Counted from the first letter of the stretch, positions 10,725 through 18,785 are shown. The stretch is 64,000 nt of DNA from Mucilaginibacter aurantiaciroseus (GCF_024055595.1 NZ_JAMXOF010000002.1:992001-1056000); one strand, 5' to 3'. The notes: generated by a model not told the origin, from the sequence alone. Program-made: numbers and translations.

Positions 10725-13700
10725 TTAGAATTTAAGGTTAATGTTAAAACCAATGTTACGTACGGTTGGCAGAGTAAGGTCCTCAAGGCCCTGGCCGTTA
10801 CCGGTATTAAAGGCAGTTTCCGGGTCGATGTTGGGCACGTTTTTGTGGATGATCCAAAGGTTACGGCCAACTAATGATACCGTGGCAGATTGTAACCCTA
10901 TACCCTTAACCCATTGTGACGGGAAGGTGTATCCCATTTTTACTTCGCGAAGTTTTACGTAAGATGCGCTGTAAACAAATGCTTCGTCTACATTGGTAAA
11001 ACCTTTGTAATACGACTGTGCAGGTAAAATAGTGGCGTTAGCTGTACCGTCGGCTTTTACGCCTTTAAAGATCATACCGTCATCGTAAACGGTTTCGCCT
11101 GCAGGCGCGCTTGCACCGGTATTTACCTGTATAGCTCCTGCCGATGCGATATTGCCGGGGTAGTAGTAACTTAAACCACCATTTGCTTCACCACGGCCCG
11201 GAAGGGTAGAAGCCAGCACACCTGTATATGTACCGGTACGGTTGGTATTAGAATAAATTGAACCACCAATACGTGCATCTACTAAAAAGCTTAGGTTTAT
11301 ACCTTTATAGCTAAAGCTGTTGGTAATGCCGCCCAGCCAATCTGGTGTAAATTTACCAAGGTCCTGTTTGGTGGGGTTAATAACAGGTGTGCCATTTGCA
11401 CCAATAATAATATTGCCAGATACATCGCGCTGATAAGCGGTGCCAAACAAAGTACCATATGGTTTACCAACACCTGCCAGCACTTGCACAGTACGGTTTG
11501 TGCCTATGGTATAATTTTGCAGTCGGCCTTCGTCATCAAGCGAATTAACTTTACTGCGGTTACGGGCGTAATTCACATTTATATCCCATGAAAAATCTTT
11601 TGTTTTTACAGGTGTAAGGCCTAATTGTACCTCCAGCCCTTTGTTATTAATTCGGCCGCCATTAATAAGCTTTTGGCTGTAGCCGGTTGTAGGGCTAACC
11701 AGCACGCTCAAGATTTGATTAACGCTATTAGTATTATAAACACTTACATCAAGCTTAACACGGTCCTTTAAAAAGCCTAATTCTACACCTGCTTCACCAG
11801 AGGTGGTTATTTCCGGTTTCAGATCGGGGTTAAGATATATACCTGAAGCATTTTGTTGCGGGCTTGAGCCAAATGGTGCAATAAAATTATAAGTGTTTAT
11901 CAACTGGTAGGCTGTTGCGGGTTTACCCACACGAGACCAGCCCCCCCTTAGTTTGGCATAGCTTAAAAAGTCGCTTTTAATATCAAGGGCCTCAGATAAA
12001 ATTAAGCTACCGTTAACGGATGGATAAAAGTAGGACAAGTTATTCAACGGCAGTGTAGATGACCAATCGTTACGGGTGGTAAAGTTTAGGAACGCGTAAT
12101 CCCTGAAACCAATTTGCGCCGATGCAAAATAACTGTACGTTTTTGTTTTGTAGTATTCGTTTGATGATACCAGCGGGTCGCGCGAGTTGCTTAGCGTATA
12201 TAAGCCGGCTACCGCCAGTTTTGGCGCAAGCTGGTAGTTGCGTTCGTTTAAATTAGTAGCGATGTTACCACCGGCCAGTAGATCGATACTGAAGTCTTTA
12301 TTCAGCTTTTTAGTGTATTGTAAACGGCCCTCGGTATTGGTTAGTGTAACGCCGTAAGCATCCTCTTCGTACGAACCGAATGGCGTACCGTTGGTACCAT
12401 AAGCAACGCGGCTTTTGCGGCGGTCATTAGAATAATCGGTACCTATACGTAAGTTGGCCGATAACCCGCTAATAATTTTGTAATTTAATTCCACGCTACC
12501 GATCAGGCGGTTTTTATGTTGACCAACAGTATTTTCGTATGCAATAAAATAGGGGTTGCTGTAATAGCTGTTATTCCAGTTGAATGTGTTGCCGTTTGCA
12601 TCGCGGTAATTTTTGAGTTGATTAACATCAACCTGGCGGCCAAACCAGGTAAACTGTAGCATGGTACTGGTGGCCCGCCTGCCATAGGCGCCGGGCAGGT
12701 TGTCGGCATCGTCTTTAATATAGTTAGCTATTGTAGTAACTGTTAATTTGGGCGTTGGCCTAAATGTACCATTAAAAGAAAATGTGTTACGGCCCTGTGA
12801 AGAATTTGGCACTACCCCTGTTTGATGCAGGTTGTTATACGAGATCCTGTAGTCGAATTTTTCGCCGCTACCTGCCAATGCAACGCCATTGTTGTAGGTA
12901 ACACCTGTTTTAAAAAAATCGCGCACGTTATTAGGGTAGGCTACAAATGGTACAGGTTGCCCGTTAGAATTAAATTGAGATATCAGCCTGCCATCCAAAG
13001 GCGGCCCCCAACTTTCGTCCACACCATCATTTACGCCTCCGCCTTTACCATCAACGTAACTAAATTTTCCGTTCGAGCCCTGGCCATATTGGTTTTGATA
13101 ATCCGGAAAAACCTTGAGGGTTGCAAATGAAGTGTTAGAATTAATGGTGATACCCAGGCCGGCTGTTCCTTTGCCGGTTTTTGTTTTTATGAGTACAACA
13201 CCGGCTGCAGCACTTGAGCCATATAACGCGGCAGCATTAGGCCCCTTTAACACACTTACGCTTTCTACATCATCGGGGTTAATATCTGCCAGGGGGTTTG
13301 CGAAATCGCGTGAGCCATTGGTGCCAAGGCGTTGCGCATTGTCAACTATAATACCGTCAATAACAAATAATGGTTGGTTTTCACCGGCGATAGAAGTTTC
13401 CCCTCTGATGATAATGCGGGATGAGCCCATATCGCCCTGGCTGCCGGTTACCTGCACACCCGCGATTTTTCCGGCGAACGAGTTGATCAGGTTGGTTTCT
13501 TTAGCTTCCGAAAAATCTTTTGATTTTAAGCCCTGTACAGAATAACCCAGCGATTTTTTATCTTTAGAAATATTAAACGCGGTTACTACCACCTCATTAA
13601 GGGAGTTGGGAGCTTCCTGTAAAATTATCCGCAGGGGTGCGCCGTCGTTAGTAACCGTTACCTCTTGTGTGGTAAAGCCAATGTAAGATGCCTTTACTAC

Positions 13701-13913
13701 ATCGTTTACGTTTGCGCTAACTGTAAATTTGCCCTGAATATCCGTTTGGGTACCTGCGGCAGACCCTTTAACGCCAATGCTGACACCGGGTAACGGCTGC
13801 CCGTCTGACGCCGCGGTTACCACACCGCTTATTTTTACAGCCTGGGCATTTGCCTGTTGTATGGTTAGTAATAGCAATACAATTGCCAGTATCGGTTTGT
13901 AAATTTTAAACAT
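10725..13913 (-). CDS. SusC/RagA TonB-dependent outer-membrane transporter
   Basis: From the ATG at 13913 the protein has 1062 residues: signal peptide ending at about ANAQ, a carboxypeptidase-regulatory-like domain (ISGVVTAASDGQPLPGVSIGV), the SusC plug signature (LFVIDGIIVDN, LKGPNAAALYGSSAAAGVV) and a long beta-barrel ending in the C-terminal strand IGFNINLKF. The in-frame ATG at 13988 would add 25 residues ahead of a perfect signal peptide and is rejected. Energy from TonB-ExbBD drives uptake into the periplasm. It sits downstream of a SAM riboswitch, a redoxin gene and a Cys-codon leader peptide, which suggests a sulfur compound as substrate (inference). Confidence 0.95.
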   Translation of the reverse strand: MFKIYKPILAIVLLLLTIQQANAQAVKISGVVTAASDGQPLPGVSIGVKGSAAGTQTDIQGKFTVSANVNDVVKASYIGFTTQEVTVTNDGAPLRIILQEAPNSLNEVVVTAFNISKDKKSLGYSVQGLKSKDFSEAKETNLINSFAGKIAGVQVTGSQGDMGSSRIIIRGETSIAGENQPLFVIDGIIVDNAQRLGTNGSRDFANPLADINPDDVESVSVLKGPNAAALYGSSAAAGVVLIKTKTGKGTAGLGITINSNTSFATLKVFPDYQNQYGQGSNGKFSYVDGKGGGVNDGVDESWGPPLDGRLISQFNSNGQPVPFVAYPNNVRDFFKTGVTYNNGVALAGSGEKFDYRISYNNLHQTGVVPNSSQGRNTFSFNGTFRPTPKLTVTTIANYIKDDADNLPGAYGRRATSTMLQFTWFGRQVDVNQLKNYRDANGNTFNWNNSYYSNPYFIAYENTVGQHKNRLIGSVELNYKIISGLSANLRIGTDYSNDRRKSRVAYGTNGTPFGSYEEDAYGVTLTNTEGRLQYTKKLNKDFSIDLLAGGNIATNLNERNYQLAPKLAVAGLYTLSNSRDPLVSSNEYYKTKTYSYFASAQIGFRDYAFLNFTTRNDWSSTLPLNNLSYFYPSVNGSLILSEALDIKSDFLSYAKLRGGWSRVGKPATAYQLINTYNFIAPFGSSPQQNASGIYLNPDLKPEITTSGEAGVELGFLKDRVKLDVSVYNTNSVNQILSVLVSPTTGYSQKLINGGRINNKGLEVQLGLTPVKTKDFSWDINVNYARNRSKVNSLDDEGRLQNYTIGTNRTVQVLAGVGKPYGTLFGTAYQRDVSGNIIIGANGTPVINPTKQDLGKFTPDWLGGITNSFSYKGINLSFLVDARIGGSIYSNTNRTGTYTGVLASTLPGRGEANGGLSYYYPGNIASAGAIQVNTGASAPAGETVYDDGMIFKGVKADGTANATILPAQSYYKGFTNVDEAFVYSASYVKLREVKMGYTFPSQWVKGIGLQSATVSLVGRNLWIIHKNVPNIDPETAFNTGNGQGLEDLTLPTVRNIGFNINLKF

Positions 13914-13933
13914 GTTGTTTATTTTTTTTTTAT

Positions 13934-13987
13934 AAAAAATGCCAATATAAAATATAGCAATCCTATGCAGGGTTGCGGCGAATGGCA
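13934..13987 (-). terminator. Candidate attenuator terminator ahead of susC
   Basis: On the minus strand TGCCA (13983-13987) pairs with TGGCA (13940-13944), directly followed by six T (13934-13939). An inner hairpin pairs 13970-13976 with 13957-13963 (one mismatch). The structure lies between the Cys-rich leader and the susC start, which begins 21 bases further on. The outer stem is only 5 bp, so function is an inference. Confidence 0.4.
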
Positions 13988-14081
13988 CCTAACCAGTGAG
14001 CTTATAAAGTGTAAAGAATGAATTGGTAATAATTTCTCCGGGTTTAGCAGGAATGCTTGCACCGGTAACGTTGCTGTAAGA

Positions 14082-14189
14082 TTAAAAGCAACAACACATG
14101 GCAGGCATGCAGGTAATTAGGTTTAAATTGGTGTAGAAGGGTAAAGCGTTCAAGCGACTTCGTTTAGTAAGTGTAGGGATCGTTTTCAT
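14082..14189 (-). CDS. Cys-rich leader peptide (35 residues), likely regulatory uORF
   Basis: The frame starts with ATG at 14189, 34 bases after the redoxin stop, and encodes 35 residues that begin MKTIPTLTKRSRLN and end CMPAMCCCF. Four of the last nine residues are Cys, three in tandem just before Phe and the stop. The Cys codons can form GTTGCT (14087-14092), which pairs with AGCAAC (14070-14075) just after the stop. This arrangement, a short peptide with a run of regulatory codons at its end followed by a terminator-like fold, resembles amino-acid attenuators and known polycysteine uORFs. It lies in a SAM-riboswitch operon. Translation and function are not proven. Confidence 0.6.
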   Translation of the reverse strand: MKTIPTLTKRSRLNALPFYTNLNLITCMPAMCCCF

Positions 14190-14223
14190 GTAATAATATT
14201 AGAGCAAAAATTTATTAAAATGA

Positions 14224-14793
14224 TTAGTTAAGAGCGGCAATAGGTTTGTTTACAAGCGCGTCAATGGCTTTTACCATGGCTGAAAACTCCTGCGGGTCAT
14301 ACAAACAGGTAAGGTTAGCTATCCGGCCGTCGCGGTCTATTACAACGTTACGGGTTACGCCGCTTTTTTTGTTTGCAAACCTGCCAAAAATGGCCGCACC
14401 CGGGTCAAGCGCGAGGGGGTAAGTTATCTTCATGTCTTTCTGGAATCTGGCAACTTTCTCCAGCGGCTCATCGCGGTCAACGCCTATAAGTAAAACGCCT
14501 TTGTTTTTATAAGCCTGCCAAACCTCTTGTTCCAGGTGTGGCATTTCCTCGCGGTAAACACTGCACCAGTTGGCCGTGAATTGTAGGATGACTATTTTAC
14601 CCGCAAGTTGATTTAGCGATGTTTTAGTACCATCGGCAAGCTGCAGTACAAAATCAGAAGGTGCTGCATAACCCGTTTTTACAATATAACCCCGATCTTG
14701 ATTGGCGAGGGCGGTTGGTTTAACGGTTTGCGCACCGGCAACATCTGCCATAAGTAGTAAAGCGCAGGTAACGAATAAGTATTTATTTTTCAT
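14224..14793 (-). CDS. TlpA/redoxin-family thioredoxin-fold protein with altered CxxC
   Basis: The product has 189 residues from the ATG at 14793 (an upstream TTG is less likely), with signal peptide MKNKYLFVTCALLLMADVAGA, so it works in the periplasm or outer envelope. The thioredoxin fold follows: APSDFVLQLADG, FTANWCSVYREEMPHLE, GVDRDEP, YPLALDPGAAIFGRF, NVVIDRDGRI. The active site reads C-S-V-Y: the second Cys of the expected WCxxC is Tyr (codon TAC, one base from TGC). A single-Cys redoxin cannot run a normal disulfide exchange cycle alone. It is the first gene after the SAM riboswitch and probably handles sulfur compounds with the SusCD pair. Confidence 0.88.
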   Translation of the reverse strand: MKNKYLFVTCALLLMADVAGAQTVKPTALANQDRGYIVKTGYAAPSDFVLQLADGTKTSLNQLAGKIVILQFTANWCSVYREEMPHLEQEVWQAYKNKGVLLIGVDRDEPLEKVARFQKDMKITYPLALDPGAAIFGRFANKKSGVTRNVVIDRDGRIANLTCLYDPQEFSAMVKAIDALVNKPIAALN

Positions 14794-14890
14794 TTTGATT
14801 AACAATTGCCGGCTTAATTATCAACGAAATGAAGAGAGGTACCAAATGATCTAATGATTGCCTTTACGGGCATGCAATAACTTGCGAACA

Positions 14891-14993
14891 TTATCTTTTC
14901 TGCATTGCTACAGATAGGAATTAGCACCTTTATACCTTTGGCGTACAGGTTGCTAAGACATCAACGGGCCTATCCCTCAGTCTTTCTTGATAA
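14891..14993 (-). promoter_or_regulatory. SAM-I (S-box) riboswitch
   Basis: The minus strand shows the S-box order: P1 arm TTATC at 14993, AAGAAAGACTGAGGGATAGG, GCCC, then TTAGCAACC, the conserved GGTGCTAATTCC, and closing P1 arm GATAA at 14891. The class binds S-adenosylmethionine and shuts off downstream genes when it is plentiful. The aptamer ends about 98 bases before the redoxin ATG; the linker contains an ATTGC...GCAAT hairpin that could be part of the expression platform. Position and strand tie it to the redoxin-SusC-SusD operon. Confidence 0.92.
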
Positions 14994-15014
14994 TTATTAA
15001 GAACTATTTCGATG

Positions 15015-15022
15015 CAAATATA
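15015..15022 (-). promoter_or_regulatory. -7 promoter element TATATTTG ahead of the riboswitch
   Basis: This matches the Bacteroidota -7 consensus TAnnTTTG. The transcript would start near 15007, about 14 bases before the riboswitch P1. No good -33 TTG at the usual distance. Confidence 0.55.
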
Positions 15023-15023
15023 T

Positions 15024-15063
15024 AATATATTCTATAAAGTCTACTGTTTTTATAGAATATATT
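15024..15063. repeat. Perfect 15-bp inverted repeat between divergent -7 elements
   Basis: Arms 15024-15038 (AATATATTCTATAAA) and 15049-15063 are exact reverse complements with a 10-base spacer. The repeat lies between and partly overlaps two opposite TATATTTG elements. It could be an operator for a dimeric repressor or a remnant of a small palindromic element. Confidence 0.75.
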
Positions 15064-15065
15064 TG
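15058..15065 (+). promoter_or_regulatory. -7 promoter element TATATTTG, rightward
   Basis: Mirror of the leftward element. It would transcribe the broken SusC fragment. A short TCAGC/GCTGA hairpin followed by seven T lies just downstream (about 15069-15090). Confidence 0.4.
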
Positions 15066-15139
15066 TGCGTCAGCTTTGCTGAGTTTTTTTCGTTGATTAT
15101 CAAGGTTATCAAGCTTTTTCAGGATCAAATAAAAGCAAA

Positions 15140-15520
15140 ATGACAGACGGCAAAGGCAAATTTGTCCTAACGGTTACCGGTAACATCGTTACCTTAAGAT
15201 TTAGTTTTATAGGTTACCAGCCTAAAGAAGTAAAAGTAGGATCGGACAATACCATCAACGTTAACTTATTGCCCGATGCCAGGCAACTTAAAGATGTTGT
15301 GGTTATAGGTTACGGCACATCAAGTAAAAAGGATGTAACCGGTGCTATTACCTCGGTTGCAGAAGAGTTTAATGCAGGTGTTTTAACTACCACTGCCGAA
15401 TTGTTGCAGGGTTAAGTTGCAGGTTTAAATATAACCAAAAGCGGCGACCCCATTAAACAAGCTGCTACAATACTACGTGGCCCCTCCGGTGCAGGGTCGG
15501 AGTTAACGGATGTTAGTACC
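15140..15520 (+). pseudogene. SusC N-terminal fragment, broken
   Basis: The frame from 15140 reads DGKGKFVLTVTGN...SFIGYQPKEV (end of a carboxypeptidase-regulatory-like domain) and LKDVVVIGYGTSSKKDVTGA, the classic SusC plug start. It stops at 15413-15415, yet the same frame continues beyond the stop with VAGLNITKSGDPIKQ and ILRGPSGAGS, typical plug text, until about 15520. Signal peptide and barrel are missing. It is a remnant of a second transporter divergent from the intact one. Confidence 0.8.
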
Positions 15521-15800
15521 CGGGGGGCCATATAGGCGCTTTCAGGCATCAGACCACGGCTTTTTATACTTTGCAGTAAACAATAAAAAAATTAATGTTA
15601 AAGCTGTAATGCTTCGGGAAAGGTTTTATACCAAACAGAACTGCTTAAATAATGGAATGATTGCCTTGCAAATAAGTTGCATTAATTCAAACTTCTTGAA
15701 TTTTATGCAATTTTAAAAACCTTGTAAATATCTCATTTACAGTTTTTTTACGTTAAGAAATACACTTAACTTAGTTTAAGTTACCTGATAGGGTTGAAGT
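15521..15800. other. Intergenic, nothing recognised
   Basis: A short frame at 15510-15716 has no coding character. No RNA or regulatory motif was recognised. Confidence 0.5.
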
Positions 15801-15840
15801 AATAAACGTGACCCCGAACATCCGGGGTTACACGTTTATT
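15801..15840 (-). terminator. Terminator hairpin after hxlA
   Basis: AATAAACGTG (15801-15810) pairs with CACGTTTATT (15831-15840), and an inner CCCCG/CGGGG stem extends it. It lies 43 bases after the hxlA stop. The T tract is weak. Confidence 0.7.
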
Positions 15841-15883
15841 AGTCATTTGTTTATCCTGGTCGCGGTTAATAGGATAAACGATA

Positions 15884-16516
15884 CTATACTGCGTCTATAG
15901 CTTCGCGTAATGCTTTAGCAGCAGCAGCAGGATCTTCAGCTCCGTAAATGGCTGCACCAGCAACCGCTACCTGGGCACCGGCTTTAATAACAGCGGTAAT
16001 GTTGCTTAAATTTACACCTCCTGCAATAGAAACAGGTACACCTGCTCTGGCTGCTTCGTCGATAAGTACCTGGATAGAGTATCCTGCTGTCCACTGTTCA
16101 TCTAATCCGGCGTGTAGTTCTACAAATTCAACGCCTAATTCAATTACTTCTTGTGCACGTTTCACACGGTCCGGGTAACCAATTGTATCTACTACCACAC
16201 CTTTGCTATGCGCTTTAGCGGCTTTAACTGCACCAATGATGGTGGCGTTACCTGCTGCTCCCATAACGGTAACCAGATCTGCACCTGCTTTGAATGCGAT
16301 ATCAGCTTCCAACTCTCCGGCATCAGCCGTTTTTAAATCAGCAAATACCAGTTTATCCGGATGTGCTTTTTTCATTGCGGTGATTACAGCCGATCCCATG
16401 TTTTTGATCAGCGGGGTACCCAGTTCAATAATGTCTACATAAGGTGCAACTTTTGCGGCAAGCGCTAATGCTTCCTCTGTTGTCAATAAATCTATTGCTA
16501 CTTGTAATTTTGCCAT
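15884..16516 (-). CDS. hxlA: 3-hexulose-6-phosphate synthase
   Basis: The 210-residue protein belongs to the OMP-decarboxylase-like TIM barrels and joins formaldehyde to ribulose 5-phosphate to make 3-hexulose 6-phosphate, the first step of the ribulose monophosphate route. Visible signatures are LQVAIDLLTTEEAL, IELGTPLIKNMG, the catalytic FADLKTADAGELEADIAF, and the phosphate-binding SIAGGVNLSN and VAGAAIYGAEDP. Length matches the family. It follows hxlB by 45 bases in the same operon. In a non-methylotroph the likely job is formaldehyde detoxification or pentose supply. Confidence 0.95.
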   Translation of the reverse strand: MAKLQVAIDLLTTEEALALAAKVAPYVDIIELGTPLIKNMGSAVITAMKKAHPDKLVFADLKTADAGELEADIAFKAGADLVTVMGAAGNATIIGAVKAAKAHSKGVVVDTIGYPDRVKRAQEVIELGVEFVELHAGLDEQWTAGYSIQVLIDEAARAGVPVSIAGGVNLSNITAVIKAGAQVAVAGAAIYGAEDPAAAAKALREAIDAV

Positions 16517-16561
16517 TGTTTTATTTATTAATTTGAATTGATATGATTTATTAGTACTTAA

Positions 16562-17152
16562 TTATTCCATGTTCGCATGACGTTTCCAAAGCTCTTCAGC
16601 AGGCGTCCCGTCAATTTTCCATAACTCCATAAATACAGCGTCGCCTAATAAAAGGACTGCCTGTTCAAAAAGGCTCCCCGCATATTGCTTTGATTTCGCT
16701 CCGTTATGATCCTCTTTTTCAGCTGCCGGGATTAGGATGTGCACATCTGCCATTTCGGCCAGCAAAGAGGACGCGTTAGTAGTCATCGCGATTACTTTGG
16801 CACCCATCTGTTTAGCCTTTTCGGCTGCTTTCACGATAGTACTTGTCGTTCCTGAACCAGATGCTGCCCATAACAGGTTACCTGCTTTGATAGCCGGGGT
16901 GGTTGTTTCGCCTACGAAGAAAACTTTCAGTCCCAGGTGCATTAAGCGCATCGCTACTGAACGCATAGAAAAGCCAGAACGACCGGAAGCAATCAGGAAG
17001 ATGGCAGACGCCTCATTTATTGTTTTGATCAGTTCTCCGAAATTGCGATAGTCGATCTTTTCTGCCAGTTTATTATTCTCGTGTAACACCTGTATCAGGT
17101 TTTCTTTTACAGCAGCGGCAGTATCTTCGTTGTATTGATTTGATAGCTCCAT
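16562..17152 (-). CDS. hxlB: 6-phospho-3-hexuloisomerase
   Basis: This 196-residue SIS-domain protein converts 3-hexulose 6-phosphate to fructose 6-phosphate. Sugar-phosphate binding motifs are ASGRSGFSMRSVAMRLMHLG (about residues 55-75) and WAASGSGTTSTIVKAAEKAK, with a C-terminal LWKRHANME. It is the first gene of the hxlBA operon and lies head-to-head with an AraC-family regulator, 201 bases away. Confidence 0.94.
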   Translation of the reverse strand: MELSNQYNEDTAAAVKENLIQVLHENNKLAEKIDYRNFGELIKTINEASAIFLIASGRSGFSMRSVAMRLMHLGLKVFFVGETTTPAIKAGNLLWAASGSGTTSTIVKAAEKAKQMGAKVIAMTTNASSLLAEMADVHILIPAAEKEDHNGAKSKQYAGSLFEQAVLLLGDAVFMELWKIDGTPAEELWKRHANME

Positions 17153-17353
17153 TTCAAGCGTTTAATTCTTAGGCAAAAGTATCGCCTCTGCCAGCGCAAA
17201 CGGTTATACAAACAGCCCCATTGGGTGGACTATCTGGAAATAGGATCACTTAAAAGTCATAAATACAAAGCTTTAATTGTGTAATTTCTGAATAGTCTAC
17301 CATAATTATCTGATTATCCACTAGGTTAGTGCTGAAGTAGCTATCTTTACGTA
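17153..17353. promoter_or_regulatory. Divergent control region hxlBA / AraC regulator
   Basis: Two similar blocks lie in opposite orientation: GTGGACTATCTGG starting at 17225 on plus, and GTGGATAATCAG (minus strand of 17310-17321). They could be binding half-sites of the divergent regulator. Similarity is partial, so this is a suggestion only. Confidence 0.35.
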
Positions 17354-18217
17354 ATGACGAATGATACTAATGACAATCGCCTGGAAAGCGCGATGATCTA
17401 CATCAGGAATTTAAATAACTGTCCACCAAGTTATTTGAATGATCCGGGTAGAAAGGACTTCTTTGAGATTGTATGGTTAAAAAACGAAGATCCGCTGCAC
17501 GCATTAAAAACTAATGATTTTGAGGTTAAAGGAGACTGGATCTATCTGATTCCGCCATACCGGGTACACCAGTTGAATAAAGCCGGGAAAAACGGAGAAT
17601 TGATATCGTTCAAAAGAGAGATCCTGGAAGAAGAGGATAAAGAGTTTTTACTGGATATATTCAAAATCTTTAATGTTCAGGGCGAATTCTCATGTCTGCG
17701 TTTAGACAAAGCTGCAGCAGATGATCTGAGCGGCATTTACAATTTATTGATCGGTGAATACCAGAAGTCGTCCGATGACCTGATGATCTTAAAAACTTTG
17801 CTCAAAGTATTTCTTTTAAAACTGATCAAAGTTAAAGAGCAAGAATTTACTGCGCATGATATTCATCAGAAAAGGGTGTATGAGTTTTTGATGCTGCTGG
17901 AAGGAAACTATCTGCAGGTTCGCAATATTGATTTCTATGCTGGCAAACTGGATATTAGTTCCAAGCGACTTAATCAGATATTGAAGGATAAATTAGGCAA
18001 AACAGGTACCCAGATCATCCATGACCGCATTATATTGGAGGCTAAGCGGCTGATCATACACAGCGAGGATACTATTAAAGAAATAGCCTTTGAACTTGGA
18101 TTTTCCGACCGGCCCTACTTTAGCAGGTTCTTTAAAAAACAAACGGCGCAAACGCCGGACGAATTTCAAAAACAGGCGAAAAATCATTTCAAACTGAAAT
18201 CTAATACGTTAATTTAG
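17354..18217 (+). CDS. AraC-family transcriptional regulator
   Basis: The 287-residue product has an N-terminal cupin-like sensor part (about residues 15-150; FEIVWLKNEDPLHALK, IYLIPPYRVHQLN) and a C-terminal AraC HTH pair (about residues 170-275) with DFYAGKLDISSKRLNQILKD and the second-helix signature IAFELGFSDRPYFSRFFKKQ. It is transcribed away from hxlBA and is the obvious candidate regulator of that operon. Known bacterial hxlAB operons such as the Bacillus one use HxlR instead, so the regulator class is different here. The inducer is unknown; formaldehyde or a sugar phosphate is plausible. Confidence 0.9.
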   Translation: MTNDTNDNRLESAMIYIRNLNNCPPSYLNDPGRKDFFEIVWLKNEDPLHALKTNDFEVKGDWIYLIPPYRVHQLNKAGKNGELISFKREILEEEDKEFLLDIFKIFNVQGEFSCLRLDKAAADDLSGIYNLLIGEYQKSSDDLMILKTLLKVFLLKLIKVKEQEFTAHDIHQKRVYEFLMLLEGNYLQVRNIDFYAGKLDISSKRLNQILKDKLGKTGTQIIHDRIILEAKRLIIHSEDTIKEIAFELGFSDRPYFSRFFKKQTAQTPDEFQKQAKNHFKLKSNTLI

Positions 18218-18596
18218 CCATAAACTAAACTAACGTGGATGCAAAAAAATTTACACGTTGCAATTAATGTACCGGTACCTGTAAAGTATAAAGCGCGATG
18301 GTTTTTTTTAAAATTTTATTTCAAAATCTTCATTTATACTTAATAAAAGCGCTTGTCGGATAATTAAGATGTAGGAAGCAAAATCATATAAAATATCGTA
18401 CTCTATTTCAAGTACTATTTTTTAATTTGATTCTCTATTAATAATTTCTGGTGTAAATAAAAAATGGGAACAACCGATTTGGTTATTTCTTTAAGTGAAG
18501 CCGGAGGGAACCACTATTGTTAAATTTGTATCTGTTAATCAGATTTTTAAGTTTTTATAATCTTCGGAGGTCACCGAATAGGTCACCTACTGACGG
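18218..18596. other. Intergenic, left edge of the ssrA island
   Basis: A weak hairpin (AACGTG...CACGTT, about 18232-18267) follows the AraC gene. The left attachment-like repeat lies at 18491-18509. No gene recognised. Confidence 0.5.
18491..18509 (+). repeat. Left attachment-like repeat (copy of the tmRNA 3' end)
   Basis: TTAAGTGAAGCCGGAGGGA matches 27035-27053 (the 3' end of the tmRNA gene and its flank) at 18 of 19 positions in the same orientation. It marks the probable left border of the integrated island. Confidence 0.75.
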
Positions 18597-18785
18597 ATGG
18601 TAAACCGAAAACGCTATAAGCTGGTAAACGCACGATTTTTTTTCAAACCGCCGCCCACAAATAAATTTGCTGCTAAAGTGCAGATTAGTAGCCTTGTTAT
18701 AAAGGCGTTGGAAGCCTTGGGCGTAACAGGTACAACACCGGAATTAATTGATTGCATTACTACCTTGTTTACTAAGGAAGATTAG
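18597..18785 (+). CDS. Small hypothetical protein, possibly an antitoxin fragment
   Basis: The 62-residue frame contains NARFFFKPPPTNKFAAKVQI and ALEALGVTGTTPELIDCITT. I do not recognise the family. It lies upstream of, and in the same direction as, the AbiEii toxin remnant, the position where the AbiEi-type antitoxin gene normally sits, so it may be the end of one. No Shine-Dalgarno site or N-terminal domain is visible. Confidence 0.35.
   Translation: MVNRKRYKLVNARFFFKPPPTNKFAAKVQISSLVIKALEALGVTGTTPELIDCITTLFTKED

Noticed and set aside
13914..13988. Longer SusC start
   Set aside because: It would put 25 residues before a perfect signal peptide and overlaps the candidate terminator.
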